Positions 8,103 to 17,555 of a stretch of 41,630 bases of DNA are shown one piece after another. The position numbers and the translations under genes were made by a program. Each line of letters opens with the position of its first letter. Positions within the stretch are counted from its first letter, which is position 1. The stretch is taken from the NCBI GenBank assembly GCA_002007365.1, contig LNZR01000034.1, positions 1 through 41,630 on the forward strand, read 5' to 3'. This DNA is from Epulopiscium sp. Nele67-Bin005. Its GTDB lineage: Bacteria > Bacillota > Clostridia > Lachnospirales > Cellulosilyticaceae. The notes under the pieces are model-generated. The model worked only from the letters and a program-made list of their open reading frames with translations, made no database searches and was not told the DNA's origin.

Positions 8103-9023
8103 ATGTCTAATACAAACTTTTATACACTAAATAACTTTTTGCGAAATAGGCATGGTGAAAAAGTTATGAAGTTATCTATTGATGGAGGATTTACTTGCCC
8201 AAACCGTGATGGAACAATTGGTTTTGGGGGTTGCATCTTTTGTAATGATAACGGGAGTGGTACAGCAAATTCTGCACTTTCAATTACTTCTCAAATGGAG
8301 GAGCAAATTTTATCACTTAGTACAAAATGGGGCAATATAAACAAATATATTGCATATTTTCAATCATATTCTAACACTTATGCTAGTGTAAATTCTTTGA
8401 AACTGAAGTATGAAACTGCACTATCATATAAAAATATTGTTGGGTTAGCAATAGGCACACGTCCAGATTGTTTATCACCTGAAATTATAACATATCTTTC
8501 TGAACTAAACTCAAAAACTCATCTATGGGTAGAACTTGGACTTCAAACCATTCATAACGAAACAGCCAACTTTATTAATAGGGGATATGACTTAGATTGT
8601 TTTACAAATGCAGTTTATGAACTTAGCTCTAAAAATATTGAAGTTGTTGCCCATATTATTTTGGGGTTACCAAATGAAACTCGTGAAGATATGTTACAAA
8701 CAGCTAGATTTATTGCCAACCTACCGTTACAAGGTGTAAAAATTCATATGTTGCATATAGTAAATAATTCTCCTCTTGCAAAATTGTATGAAAAAAATCC
8801 TTTTTCGTTATTGTCCCAAGAGGAATATATTGAGTTGGTTAGCCAAATATTACAAATATTACCAAAAAATTTTGTAATTCATAGAGTTACAGGTGATGGT
8901 GAGAGAGAACATTTGGTTGCTCCTTTGTGGACTTTGCGAAAAAAACACGTTCTTAATGAGTTTAACAATTATTTACGAGTTAATAATATTTATCAAGGTT
9001 GTAAGTTTCCCCCTGATTTTTAA
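8103..9023 (+). CDS. YtqA-like (TIGR01212) radical SAM protein
   Basis: The 306-aa protein shows Cys32, Cys44 and Cys47 in TCPNRDGTIGFGGCIFC, the widely spaced 4Fe-4S ligand motif of the Elp3-like radical SAM subgroup to which B. subtilis YtqA belongs. Further family signs are FQSYSNTYA, IGTRPDCL, WVELGLQT and VVAHIILGLPNET. The cluster reduces S-adenosylmethionine to make a 5'-deoxyadenosyl radical. The substrate is not settled in the literature I know; tRNA modification is often guessed. Length is normal for the family. It follows the hairpin that ends the orphan gene, so it is probably expressed by read-through or from a promoter I cannot see. Confidence 0.88.
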   Translation: MSNTNFYTLNNFLRNRHGEKVMKLSIDGGFTCPNRDGTIGFGGCIFCNDNGSGTANSALSITSQMEEQILSLSTKWGNINKYIAYFQSYSNTYASVNSLKLKYETALSYKNIVGLAIGTRPDCLSPEIITYLSELNSKTHLWVELGLQTIHNETANFINRGYDLDCFTNAVYELSSKNIEVVAHIILGLPNETREDMLQTARFIANLPLQGVKIHMLHIVNNSPLAKLYEKNPFSLLSQEEYIELVSQILQILPKNFVIHRVTGDGEREHLVAPLWTLRKKHVLNEFNNYLRVNNIYQGCKFPPDF

Positions 9024-9175
9024 AATAGGGGGGTTACACATTACGACAAATAATATATAATAGCATTCGTTATTGAAAAATTTTTAAACTTATCAAATGT
9101 AGATTTAAGCTATAATTTAAAGGTTTTAAGCTGATATTGAAGAATTTGCTTGTACATATTAAATATTTTCCACTA

Positions 9176-9204
9176 TTGCAATCCTACATTTTTCGTGGTA
9201 TACT
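9176..9204 (+). promoter_or_regulatory. Sigma-A-type promoter for the DUF4364 gene
   Basis: TTGCAA (9176-9181), a 17-nt spacer and TATACT (9199-9204) form a near-consensus housekeeping promoter, about 90 nt before the GTG start. The rest of the 274-nt gap 9024-9297 is AT-rich with nothing else I can name. Confidence 0.65.
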
Positions 9205-9297
9205 CTCAATATTATACGATTTATAAAGTTGGTAGAATTATTCATAAAATTTATAAATTAGGAAATATTAGAATATAGAGCAAAGGAGGGAGCATTA

Positions 9298-9819
9298 GTG
9301 ACATCTACAAACCAAGATTTTACTATAAATAAACTTATTGCACTTTATTTATTATCAGAGCTAAAAATGCCGTTATCGTTATCTCAAATTACTGAAATTG
9401 TATTAGAAAAAGGTTATGCTGATTATTTTTCGATGCAACAATATTTAACTGAGCTAGTGGAAGCAAAACTTATTATACAAAATAGGGAAAATCACGCTTC
9501 TTACTATAGCATTTCTGATGCTGGAAAGCAGACTTTGGATTTTTTTGCATCTCACATACCGTCTTATGTTCGTACAGAAATTGATAATTTTATTTCAGAA
9601 AATTGGCGTTCGTTACGTAGTGAACTGGACGTTTTGGCTAATTATAGTTTACACAATGAACATGAATATATAGTGGAGTGTAAGATTTTAGAACATAATC
9701 GCACACTTATTTCCTTAAATTTGAATGTAGCTTCTCAAAAACAAGCAATTGCGATGTGTGAAAAATGGAAATCAACTTCAGCTGATTTATATAATGATAT
9801 TTTGCAATTATTTTGCTAA
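9298..9819 (+). CDS. DUF4364 family winged-helix protein
   Basis: The 173-aa protein begins FTINKLIALYLLSELKMPLSLSQI and continues ILEKGY-like (VLEKGYADYFSMQQYLTELVEAKLI), the hallmark of the Clostridia-wide DUF4364 family. Residues 8-80 look like a winged helix with a LI..NRENHASYYSISDAGKQTL wing. The C-terminal half forms a mixed domain (about 90-173). It is presumably a DNA-binding regulator; no target is known to me. The start is GTG with a strong AAAGGAGG site 9 nt before it. It is monocistronic, ended by the shared terminator at 9829. Confidence 0.85.
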   Translation: MTSTNQDFTINKLIALYLLSELKMPLSLSQITEIVLEKGYADYFSMQQYLTELVEAKLIIQNRENHASYYSISDAGKQTLDFFASHIPSYVRTEIDNFISENWRSLRSELDVLANYSLHNEHEYIVECKILEHNRTLISLNLNVASQKQAIAMCEKWKSTSADLYNDILQLFC

Positions 9820-9828
9820 ATATTAAAC

Positions 9829-9870
9829 AAAAAAGCAAGCGCCTAACAAAAGTTAGACGCTTGCTTTTTT
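9829..9870. terminator. Bidirectional terminator between the DUF4364 gene and the tRNA pair
   Basis: A long stem (AAAAAAGCAAGCG, one mismatch, CTAAC; loop AAAA; complementary arm ending TTTTTT) has A and T runs at both ends. It therefore works for the plus-strand gene and for the minus-strand tRNAs that end at 9882. Confidence 0.9.
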
Positions 9871-9881
9871 AAAGCTGTTAA

Positions 9882-9956
9882 TCGGGGTGACAGGACTCGA
9901 ACCTGCGACCTCCTGAACCCAAATCAGGCACTCTAGCCAAACTGAGCCACACCCCG
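9882..9956 (-). tRNA. tRNA-Pro (anticodon TGG)
   Basis: A 75-nt cloverleaf: acceptor CGGGGTG/CACCCCG, D arm GCTCAGTTTGGCTAGAG, anticodon arm CCTGA-TTTGGGT-TCAGG with anticodon TGG, T arm GCAGG-TTCGAGT-CCTGT, discriminator A. The 3' CCA is not encoded, so a CCA-adding enzyme is needed. It is co-transcribed behind tRNA-Gly with a 5-nt spacer. Confidence 0.95.
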
Positions 9957-9961
9957 ATAAC

Positions 9962-10033
9962 AGCGCGAGACGGGGATCGAACCCGCGACCCTCTCCTTGG
10001 CAAGGAGATGCTCTACCACTGAGCCACTCACGC
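9962..10033 (-). tRNA. tRNA-Gly (anticodon GCC)
   Basis: A 72-nt cloverleaf: acceptor GCGTGAG/CTCGCGC with one T-G wobble pair, anticodon arm TCTCC-TTGCCAA-GGAGA with anticodon GCC, T arm GCGGG-TTCGATC-CCCGT, and the discriminator T usual for glycine. CCA is not encoded. It is the first gene of the two-tRNA unit. Confidence 0.95.
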
Positions 10034-10047
10034 TTAGTACGTATATT

Positions 10048-10076
10048 ATAATAACATACGCACAATATTATGTCAA
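10048..10076 (-). promoter_or_regulatory. tRNA operon promoter
   Basis: On the minus strand, TTGACA (10076-10071), a 17-nt spacer and TATTAT (10053-10048) lie about 15 nt before the mature tRNA-Gly 5' end. A perfect -35 box with a one-mismatch -10 box is typical of strong stable-RNA promoters. Confidence 0.85.
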
Positions 10077-10170
10077 CGTTTTTTTCACTTTTTCTATAAA
10101 TTTTTTTATTATCTCTCAAAGACCCTTAAAAAAACTCTCATTTAGACAATTTCCAAAACGAAAAAATACG

Positions 10171-11184
10171 TTAATCCCTATGAATGCTGTTTACTATTAG
10201 TTTTACAAGGCAACCTCTATTTTTAGCTTCTTCCAAAATTGCTCTATCAATAACATCATCTTTTTTTGCGATACAAACTCCTTCTAGTGTGATGATATCT
10301 TGCTGAACAACTTTACCAATTAGAGTTTCCTCAGAAGAAGTCACTTTTGGAACGTCCATTTTATTCATTTTGTCTTCCATCATCTTTTTAAATGGAGCTA
10401 AAATGCTTTCTTCTTCTATATCATATGACTCATCTTCATTTGTTGTTACTTCTTTTTCAGTATTATTTGAAATGCTATAAGTTGCTTGTTGAGTGTCTGT
10501 CACTGGTATAACTTCTAGTGGTTCTTCCTCCAAAGTTTCTGTCAAATTAGGATTAAGCGATTTATTAACTTCAGATTTCAAGACTTCTTTAATCTCCTGT
10601 TTTACAAATTGCTCAATATTTTGGCGTTCTTCGGGAGAAATTGTAATATTTTCAGCAGGATTTATCAAGGAATTTAATGACATTTTTTTAATTAGAGACT
10701 TCTCTTCATCAATATCAACCAAACTATCAGTAGCATTATTGTTTAGTAGATATTCGTTTTCCTTATCTTTCTCAAGAATTGTTTTAGTTTCATTAAAAAT
10801 ATCAAGCGTTTTTTGAGATTTTGGAAGATTAAGTGGTTCGTCAATTTCATCTTCAAAAATTTCTTCTTCCCATTCAAGTTCATCTTCTAAAATTGGAGCA
10901 GTGTCCAAATCTGGTTCTTCTTCATATTTTCGTGGTGGTTGTTGAACAAAAATTTCTTCTGTTGCTAGCTCTGTAATTTCTTCTTCTGGTGTAATTTCAT
11001 CTTCAAAATTTTCTTCCAATGCCTCTATATTATTATTTGGCTCGTTTTCTTCACTTTCATGAAACTTTTTTAAATTAATGTAACTAACATGGTTTTCGGC
11101 ATAATCATCTAAATTTAAATGATAGTTTAACAATCTCAAATCCAACTTACCATCTATTAAATAGAGGTCATTTTTTAATTTCAT
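10171..11184 (-). CDS. Glutamate-rich protein of the lon-engB operon, unknown function
   Basis: I cannot name this 337-aa protein. Residues about 40-280 are a very acidic, low-complexity and probably disordered region full of Glu/Asp runs. The N-terminal 40 residues (MKLKNDLYLIDGKLDLRLLNYHL) and a C-terminal module of about 50 residues (287-337: LIGKVVQQDIITLEGVCIAKKDDVIDRAILEEAKNRGCLVKLI) look folded. The C-terminal pattern (a beta strand, a cap-like turn, then a helix ending GxLVxL) resembles small barrel-type modules, but this is only a resemblance. It starts 24 nt after the engB stop with a GGAGG site, so it is the last gene of the lon-engB unit. It has no signal peptide or membrane segment. 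Confidence 0.8.
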   Translation of the reverse strand: MKLKNDLYLIDGKLDLRLLNYHLNLDDYAENHVSYINLKKFHESEENEPNNNIEALEENFEDEITPEEEITELATEEIFVQQPPRKYEEEPDLDTAPILEDELEWEEEIFEDEIDEPLNLPKSQKTLDIFNETKTILEKDKENEYLLNNNATDSLVDIDEEKSLIKKMSLNSLINPAENITISPEERQNIEQFVKQEIKEVLKSEVNKSLNPNLTETLEEEPLEVIPVTDTQQATYSISNNTEKEVTTNEDESYDIEEESILAPFKKMMEDKMNKMDVPKVTSSEETLIGKVVQQDIITLEGVCIAKKDDVIDRAILEEAKNRGCLVKLIVNSIHRD

Positions 11185-11208
11185 ACTTAACTTACCTCCA
11201 AATTTTAA

Positions 11209-11793
11209 TTATTCTACAAACATATCAAGAATTTCCCATAGTTCATCTTTACCCTGTTTTGTAGATGCTGAGAATGGTATAATTTTATCTGTTGGTTTAA
11301 GTCCTAGCCCTTTGCGAATTATACTAATGTGTTTTGGAACTTGGCTACGCTTGATTTTATCAAGTTTTGTGGCAACCACGATAACATTTTCATGATAATG
11401 AGAAATCCAATTGTACATCATTTTATCATTTTCTCCAGGTTCGTGACGACAATCCACCAACAACACAACTTGCTTTAAATTCTCCCTTTCTGATAAATAA
11501 CTTTCAATTAGTTTTCCCCATGCTTCACGTTGAGTTTTTGAAACTTTTGCATATCCATACCCCGGTAAATCTACAAAGTTAATTTTATCTTGAATGCCAT
11601 AAAAATTTATCGTTTGAGTTTTTCCTGGTTGAGAGCTTGTGCGTGCTAACGATTTTCTGTTGATTAATGTGTTAATCAAAGAAGATTTTCCAACATTTGA
11701 CTTTCCAGCAAATGCGATTTCAACTGTTTCACCCTCTGGAAATTGTGATTTATTTCCTGCTGTAATTATTAATTCTGACTTAGTTACATTCAT
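11209..11793 (-). CDS. engB: Ribosome-biogenesis GTP-binding protein EngB (YsxC)
   Basis: This small GTPase assists 50S ribosome assembly. Taking the ATG at 11793 gives 194 aa starting MNVTKSELII, as in known YsxC proteins, with a GAGGAG site 7 nt upstream; a TTG eight codons earlier is less likely. Motifs are G1 GKSNVGKSS (30-38), the switch segment SSQPGKTQTINFY, G3 DLPGYGYA (75-82), G4 TKLDK (142-146) and G5 SAS (175-177). All nucleotide-binding residues are present. The start overlaps the end of lon by 14 nt, so translation is probably coupled; lon next to ysxC is also the B. subtilis order. Confidence 0.96.
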   Translation of the reverse strand: MNVTKSELIITAGNKSQFPEGETVEIAFAGKSNVGKSSLINTLINRKSLARTSSQPGKTQTINFYGIQDKINFVDLPGYGYAKVSKTQREAWGKLIESYLSERENLKQVVLLVDCRHEPGENDKMMYNWISHYHENVIVVATKLDKIKRSQVPKHISIIRKGLGLKPTDKIIPFSASTKQGKDELWEILDMFVE

Positions 11794-14113
11794 TTGTGTT
11801 CTCCTCATCTTTTGCAAATACGTTCTTTAGAACATCGTCCATAGTTTGAACGTAAATAATTTTTATACCTTTAATTATATCGTCTTCAAAAGATAAAATG
11901 TCTTTTTCGTTGGATTTTGGCAAAATTATCGTATAAATACCAGCTCTTTTTGCAGCTAATAATTTCTCCTTTAGCCCTCCAATTGCAAGTACTCGACCTC
12001 TAATCGTTACTTCTCCTGTCATGGCAATATCGTTTCTTACTTTTTTTCCAGTGAATGCAGAAATAATTGCCGTAGCCATTACTGTACCTGCAGATGGCCC
12101 GTCTTTTGGAACTGCTCCTTCTGGAATATGAATATGAACATCAGATTTTCGGAACTTATCTATATCTATATTTAAAGTTTCGTGATTAGCTTTTATATAG
12201 CTAAGACCAGCTTTTGCCGACTCCTTCATTACATTTCCCATGTTTCCAGTTAATTCCAAAGCTCCTTTGCCCGTTATCGTTTCAACTTCAATGGTTAAGG
12301 TATCGCCACCAACAGAAGTCCAAGCCAATCCTCTAGCTACACCTATTTGTGGATTATCGTCCTTAGGTAAATAGTTATATCTAGGTACACCTAAATAACG
12401 TCTTAGAGTAGTTGTAGTTACCTTTTTTGAAGATTTGTTATATTCTAGCAATTCACGTGCTACTTTTCTACATACCTTCCCAATTTCACGCTCAAGATTA
12501 CGTACCCCAGCTTCTTTGGTATAGTATGTAATAATATACCTTATTGATTTTTCACCGATAGTGCAATTTTTTCTATTAAGTCCATGAGCTTCTAATTGTT
12601 TGGGTACAAGATATTTTTGAGCGATGATGTATTTTTCTTGTTCGGTATAACTACTAACTTCTATAATTTCCATTCTGTCTAACAGTGGTTTTGGCACAGT
12701 GGATAACGTATTTGCAGTTGCAATAAACATAACTCGGCTCAAATCCAAAGGCACTTCTAAGTAATGGTCTCTAAATTCAGAATTTTGTTTTGGGTCTAGC
12801 ACCTCCAATAATGCAGCACTTGGGTTACCCTTAAAATCGTTACCCATTTTGTCAATTTCATCTAGTAAAATTAGTGGATTGTTTGATTGTGCAGATTTTA
12901 GGGCATATGCAATTCTTCCTGCCATAGCTCCAATATAAGTTTTTCGGTGACCACGAATTTCGGCTTCATCACGAACCCCACCAAGCGCAATACTAACATA
13001 ATTTCTGCCTAAAACATCTGCTATTGATTGAGCAATTGATGTTTTTCCAACACCTGGAGGGCCAACCAAACAGAAAATTGGAGTTACACTTTTTTGGTTT
13101 AGAACTTGTACTGCCATGTATTCTAATATTCTATCTTTAACTTTTTCTAAGCTATAATGAGCCTCATCAAGCATTTTAATAGCAGTTTTCATGTTATAAT
13201 TTTCAGGTGTGTAAATGTGCCATGGCATCTCCAAAATACTTTCGATATGGCTTCTCAAAACTGTAATTTCATGAGAGTTAATTGGCATCTTCTTAAGTTT
13301 TTCGATATCATTATAAAGTTTTTCTTCAACTGATTGTGGCAAATCTAGTTGCTCCATTTTGGCTATGATTTCAGAAGCCTCATCTTCAACTTCTGTACCT
13401 TGACCTAATTCTTGACGTAATACTTTAATTTGCTCTCTAAGAAAATATTCTCGTTGATGTTTGTCGAGATTAGTGCGTACCTTGTGGTGAATTTCTTTTT
13501 GCCAATGACTAACTTCAACCTCTCGTCTAAGTATATGCGTTAGGTAATAAATCTTTTCTTTCATATTTTTGATTTCTAGTAATTTTTGCTGTTTTGAAAC
13601 TTCTAGTGGAATTTGGGCAATCATAAGGTTAACAATTGCAGCCTCATTTCCAACTGCTAATATTGAAAATATCGTATCGTTAGTAATTTTTTTGTTAATT
13701 TTGCCATAATCTGTAAATGTTTCAACCAAATTTCTCATATACCCTTCAGCTTCTTCTGTCATCTCCAAAACTTCAGGTATAATTTCAACATTACCACTTA
13801 AATAGCCATCTTCTTCAGTAACATCAAGGATTTTCGCCTTTTCTTCACCTTTAAAAACAACCTGAATAATTGGGTCTTTAACTAGTGTTATATGTTCAAC
13901 TTTAGCTAGAGTTCCAATTTCATAAAAATCCTCAAATGTTGGGTCAGTTACATCAATATCTTTTTGTGTTACAACAAAAACATACATATCGTTGTCGTAT
14001 GCAAGCTCCACAGCTTTTATAGATTTATCCCTACCAATTTCTAATTGTAGACTCATTTCAGGAAATAATGTAGCCCCTCTTAATGGTAAAATAGGAATGT
14101 TTGTAGTTTCCAT
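11780..14113 (-). CDS. lon: ATP-dependent protease Lon (LonA)
   Basis: The 777-aa cytoplasmic protease degrades damaged and regulatory proteins. The N-terminal substrate-binding domain spans about 5-200 and a coiled-coil region about 200-290. The AAA+ module has Walker A GPPGVGKT (351-358), Walker B LILLDEID and the arginine-bearing ANTLSTVPKPLLDR. The C-terminal protease domain has catalytic Ser674 in PKDGPSAG and Lys717 in GGLKEKLLAAKR, with the usual 43-residue spacing. Length is normal for LonA. The ATG has a GGAGGAG site. It heads the lon-engB-acidic protein unit, behind the clpX terminator. I saw no CIRCE or CtsR operator upstream. Confidence 0.98.
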   Translation of the reverse strand: METTNIPILPLRGATLFPEMSLQLEIGRDKSIKAVELAYDNDMYVFVVTQKDIDVTDPTFEDFYEIGTLAKVEHITLVKDPIIQVVFKGEEKAKILDVTEEDGYLSGNVEIIPEVLEMTEEAEGYMRNLVETFTDYGKINKKITNDTIFSILAVGNEAAIVNLMIAQIPLEVSKQQKLLEIKNMKEKIYYLTHILRREVEVSHWQKEIHHKVRTNLDKHQREYFLREQIKVLRQELGQGTEVEDEASEIIAKMEQLDLPQSVEEKLYNDIEKLKKMPINSHEITVLRSHIESILEMPWHIYTPENYNMKTAIKMLDEAHYSLEKVKDRILEYMAVQVLNQKSVTPIFCLVGPPGVGKTSIAQSIADVLGRNYVSIALGGVRDEAEIRGHRKTYIGAMAGRIAYALKSAQSNNPLILLDEIDKMGNDFKGNPSAALLEVLDPKQNSEFRDHYLEVPLDLSRVMFIATANTLSTVPKPLLDRMEIIEVSSYTEQEKYIIAQKYLVPKQLEAHGLNRKNCTIGEKSIRYIITYYTKEAGVRNLEREIGKVCRKVARELLEYNKSSKKVTTTTLRRYLGVPRYNYLPKDDNPQIGVARGLAWTSVGGDTLTIEVETITGKGALELTGNMGNVMKESAKAGLSYIKANHETLNIDIDKFRKSDVHIHIPEGAVPKDGPSAGTVMATAIISAFTGKKVRNDIAMTGEVTIRGRVLAIGGLKEKLLAAKRAGIYTIILPKSNEKDILSFEDDIIKGIKIIYVQTMDDVLKNVFAKDEENTNECN

Positions 14114-14193
14114 AAGTTCTCCTCCGTAATTTGGCTTATTTTAAGAAAATTTAAAATGGAACTTCTTATATTTTAAACCCTTAACCGTTTTTT

Positions 14194-14226
14194 TATAAAA
14201 AAATAACCCAAGCATAACGCTTGGGT
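14194..14226 (-). terminator. Terminator after clpX
   Basis: ACCCAAGC (14206-14213) pairs with GCTTGGGT (14219-14226) around a 5-nt loop. The minus strand continues into a long T-rich run (14205-14194). It starts 10 nt beyond the clpX stop and separates clpX from lon. Confidence 0.88.
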
Positions 14227-14236
14227 CGTTTGTCAA

Positions 14237-15526
14237 TTATGCAGGCTCACTTTTAGATTTTTTGTTTTCATCTATTTTAGGAGTGTCATTTTTGTAGACA
14301 AACTCAGGAGCTTCCCCATCAATAACTGCTGCACTAATAATAACTTTTTCAAGCTCTTCTGCAATCGATGGCACTTCATACATTACATCTCTCATAACAC
14401 TCTCTAGTATAGCACGCAAACCTCTAGCCCCTGTTTGACGCTCAATTGCGAGTTTTGCAACTTTTGATAGAGCATCTTCTGTAAACTCAAGCTTTACCCC
14501 GTCCATTTCAAACAATCTACCATATTGTTTTGCCAAAGCATTTCTTGGTTGGGTTAAAATTTGTTTTAACGCATCTTCATCTAAACTTTCTAGGGAAACA
14601 ACAGCAGGAACACGACCTACAAACTCTGGAATTAGTCCAAATTTTAATAAATCTTGTGGTTCTAGTGATTTTAGAGTTTCACCTACACTTTTTTCTTTCT
14701 TGCTTATAATAGTTGCACCAAATCCCATTGATTTTTTACCTGTACGGTTTTCGATAATTTTATCAATCCCATCAAATGCCCCTCCACAAATAAATAAAAT
14801 ATTTGTTGTATCAAGTTGTAAAAACTCTTGATGAGGGTGTTTTCTGCCACCTTGTGGAGGAACTGATGCTACTGTACCTTCTAATATTTTTAGTAGAGCC
14901 TGCTGAACACCCTCACCACTTACATCTCTTGTGATAGATGGATTTTCAGATTTTCTAGTAATTTTATCAATTTCATCAATATAAATAATTCCAACTTGGG
15001 CCTTATCAATATCGTAGTTTGATGCTTGAACAAGCTTTAGAAGAATATTTTCAACATCTTCTCCAACATAACCAGCTTCAGTTAATGTTGTAGCGTCAGC
15101 AATTGCAAATGGTACATTTAACATTTTTGCAAGAGTTTGAGCTAGTAAAGTCTTTCCAGAACCTGTAGGCCCAAGTAAAAGGATATTACTCTTTTGTAGC
15201 TCAACTCCATCTGTATCTCTAACCATTCCTTTTTTAATACGTTTATAATGGTTATAAACAGCTACCGAAAGCGCTCTTTTTGCATCTTGTTGACCAATAA
15301 CGTACTCATCTAAATGCACCTTAATTTGTTTAGGTGTTGGCATATCTTCGATTTGAGCATCATCGTTATAATCTTCAAATTCCTCATCTATAATTTCTGA
15401 ACATAAATCAATACATTCATCACAAATATAGACTTGTGGACCTGCAATAAGCCTTCTTACTTGTTCTTGGTTTTTTCCACAAAACGAACATTTTAGCTGT
15501 TTAGTATTATCAAACTTATTAGGCAT
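14237..15526 (-). CDS. clpX: ClpX, ATPase subunit of the ClpXP protease
   Basis: The 429-aa unfoldase recognises tagged substrates and threads them into ClpP. The N-terminal zinc-binding domain has Cys13, Cys16, Cys35 and Cys38. The AAA+ module has Walker A GPTGSGKT (119-126), Walker B IIYIDEID (180-187), the pore-1 segment GYVGED and the GRVPAVV sensor region. The ClpP-docking loop (the IGF-type tripeptide) should lie in the segment near 264-275, reading MGFGATI. Length is normal. It is third in tig-clpP-clpX, 14 nt after clpP, with an AAGGGG-type ribosome site. Confidence 0.98.
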   Translation of the reverse strand: MPNKFDNTKQLKCSFCGKNQEQVRRLIAGPQVYICDECIDLCSEIIDEEFEDYNDDAQIEDMPTPKQIKVHLDEYVIGQQDAKRALSVAVYNHYKRIKKGMVRDTDGVELQKSNILLLGPTGSGKTLLAQTLAKMLNVPFAIADATTLTEAGYVGEDVENILLKLVQASNYDIDKAQVGIIYIDEIDKITRKSENPSITRDVSGEGVQQALLKILEGTVASVPPQGGRKHPHQEFLQLDTTNILFICGGAFDGIDKIIENRTGKKSMGFGATIISKKEKSVGETLKSLEPQDLLKFGLIPEFVGRVPAVVSLESLDEDALKQILTQPRNALAKQYGRLFEMDGVKLEFTEDALSKVAKLAIERQTGARGLRAILESVMRDVMYEVPSIAEELEKVIISAAVIDGEAPEFVYKNDTPKIDENKKSKSEPA

Positions 15527-15540
15527 ACGTCACCCCTTCT

Positions 15541-16131
15541 TTATTTTGCTTCTATTTTTTCAACTACTCTATCAATGATACCGTAAGCCATAGCTTCATC
15601 AGCACTCATAAAGTAATCTCTTTCTGTATCTTGAGCAATTTTTTCAAGAGGTTGCCCTGTATTTTGTGATAACATCGAGTTCATTTTAGCTTTAGTTTTT
15701 AAGATATGTTCTGCGTGAATTTGAATGTCAGTTGCTTGCCCTCTTGCACCACCTAATGGTTGATGGATCATAATTTCAGCGTTTGGAAGTGCAAGTCTTT
15801 TTCCTTTTGCTCCACCTGCTAATAAAAACGCTCCCATACTTGCTGCCATACCCATACAAATTGTTGAAACATCTGGCTTAATATAGTGCATCGTATCGTA
15901 AATTGCTAAACCATCAGAAATCGACCCTCCTGGACTATTGATATAAAGCATGATGTCTTTATCTGGGTCTTCAGCTTCTAAAAACAGTAGTTGTGCAACA
16001 ATCAAGTTTGATGTTACGTGATTTACCTCATCTCCTAATAAAATAATTCTATCCTTTAAAAGACGAGAATAAATATCGTAAGAACGTTCTCCTCTATTTG
16101 TTTGTTCAACTACAACTGGAACTAATGCCAT
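15541..16131 (-). CDS. clpP: ClpP, proteolytic subunit of Clp proteases
   Basis: The 196-aa serine peptidase forms the two-ring tetradecamer used by ClpX and other Clp ATPases. The catalytic triad is Ser98 (GMAASMGAF), His123 (IMIHQPLGG) and Asp172 (DTERDYFMS). The processing-type N-terminus ([25 protein letters not shown]) is the usual one. The AGGAGG site and ATG are clear. It lies 24 nt after tig and 14 nt before clpX. Only one ClpP gene is in this window. Confidence 0.98.
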   Translation of the reverse strand: MALVPVVVEQTNRGERSYDIYSRLLKDRIILLGDEVNHVTSNLIVAQLLFLEAEDPDKDIMLYINSPGGSISDGLAIYDTMHYIKPDVSTICMGMAASMGAFLLAGGAKGKRLALPNAEIMIHQPLGGARGQATDIQIHAEHILKTKAKMNSMLSQNTGQPLEKIAQDTERDYFMSADEAMAYGIIDRVVEKIEAK

Positions 16132-16155
16132 TTTATACTACCTCCTAATTTTTAA

Positions 16156-17451
16156 CTACTCTGTAACAACAGTACTCGTTTCAACTAGCATATCTAGTGC
16201 TTTTTGAACTTTCAAATCAGTTCTTAGCTCTTCCATGTTAGCTCCCATAGACATTTTCACTTGGTCTACAGTCATTTTATACTGCTCTGCAATAATTTTA
16301 ATTTCATCATCTAACTCTTCATCTGACACTTCAAATCCTTCAGCTTTAACGATTGCTTGGAATACAAGACGTGTACGAACACCTTCTTTAGCATCTTTTC
16401 TAAAGTTATCTCTAAATGCTTCTTTATCAAGACCAGTAAATTGCATATATTGCTCAAGGTTTAATCCTTGCCCTTGCATACGTTGTCCGAATTGGTGAAT
16501 ATTTCTATCAACTTCTTCTTCAATGATAGCTGTTGGGATTTCAACTGTTGCATTAGCTGATGCTTTTTCTACAACTCTGCTCTCAATTTCTCTTGTTCTT
16601 TCGCTTTCTTTTCTTTTTAATAAAGTAGCTTTTAAATCTTCTTTATATTCTGCTAAAGTATCAAATTCTGAAATGTCTGCTGCAAAATCATCGTTAACTT
16701 CTGGTAATTCACGTGATTTAATAGCATGAATTTTTACTTTAAATAATGCTGGCTTTCCTTTTAAATCATCAGCATGATAATCTTCTGGGAAAGTTACATT
16801 AACATCTACATCATCTCCAATGTTTTTACCAATTAATTGGTCCTCAAAACCTGGAATAAAACTTTTTGAACCTAATACTAAGTCGTGGTTAGTACCTGCT
16901 CCACCTTCAAATGCAACTCCATCAATAAATCCTTCAAAATCAATAGTTACTTTATCTTGTGGTTGAGTTGTACGACCTTCTACACTAATTTCACGTGCAT
17001 TTTTTTCAACTTCTTGCGCAATTGCTTGGTTAATATCTTCTTCAGTAACTTCAGCTGCTGGAACTGTTACTTCAAGGTTTTTGTACTCTCCTAATTTAAC
17101 TTCAGGATTTACTGTAATTGTAGCTGTGTATACAATTTTTTCTGATGTCATTTCAGTAACTTCGATATCTTCAGAACGAAGTGTTACAGCAACATCAATA
17201 TTTTCTTTGTCCATAGCATCTTCAATTGTGTTATTTACTAAAATTCCTACTGCACTATCAAAGAAAACTTCCTTTCCATACATTTTTTCAATTACAGGAC
17301 GAGGCACTTTTCCTTTACGGAACCCTTGAATGTTAAATTCATTTTTCATCTCGTTGTATGCTTGAGTAATGGCATCTTGAACCACTTTCCCCTCTACTGT
17401 TACCGTTAAACTTACCTGACTATTTTCTAATGATTTTACTTCTGTATTCAT
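16156..17451 (-). CDS. tig: Trigger factor, ribosome-associated chaperone
   Basis: The 431-aa protein binds near the ribosome exit tunnel and shields nascent chains. The ribosome-binding domain has the signature GFRKGKVP (43-50). The FKBP-type prolyl isomerase domain is around 155-245 (DKVTIDFEGFIDGVAFEGG), and the C-terminal helical arms run from about 250 to 431. Length is normal. The start has a GAGGAGG site. It is the first gene of tig-clpP-clpX, an order common in Clostridia, coupling folding with ClpXP turnover. Confidence 0.97.
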   Translation of the reverse strand: MNTEVKSLENSQVSLTVTVEGKVVQDAITQAYNEMKNEFNIQGFRKGKVPRPVIEKMYGKEVFFDSAVGILVNNTIEDAMDKENIDVAVTLRSEDIEVTEMTSEKIVYTATITVNPEVKLGEYKNLEVTVPAAEVTEEDINQAIAQEVEKNAREISVEGRTTQPQDKVTIDFEGFIDGVAFEGGAGTNHDLVLGSKSFIPGFEDQLIGKNIGDDVDVNVTFPEDYHADDLKGKPALFKVKIHAIKSRELPEVNDDFAADISEFDTLAEYKEDLKATLLKRKESERTREIESRVVEKASANATVEIPTAIIEEEVDRNIHQFGQRMQGQGLNLEQYMQFTGLDKEAFRDNFRKDAKEGVRTRLVFQAIVKAEGFEVSDEELDDEIKIIAEQYKMTVDQVKMSMGANMEELRTDLKVQKALDMLVETSTVVTE

Positions 17452-17555
17452 TTATCGTTTTCCTCCTCAAAGTAATGTTTTTTCAAATTAATATTGCACA
17501 TTTTTAATGGGTATATATATTACCTTATAATAGCATCTTAATTTAACATTTAACT

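Noticed and set aside
9853-10119. Open reading frame of 88 codons on the minus strand
   Set aside because: It is made entirely of the two tRNA genes and their promoter; the translated segment is the usual artefact of reading through tRNAs.
16235-17329. Several plus-strand frames of 68-87 codons opposite tig
   Set aside because: They are antisense to a clearly coding trigger factor gene, lack ribosome sites and show no recognisable protein.
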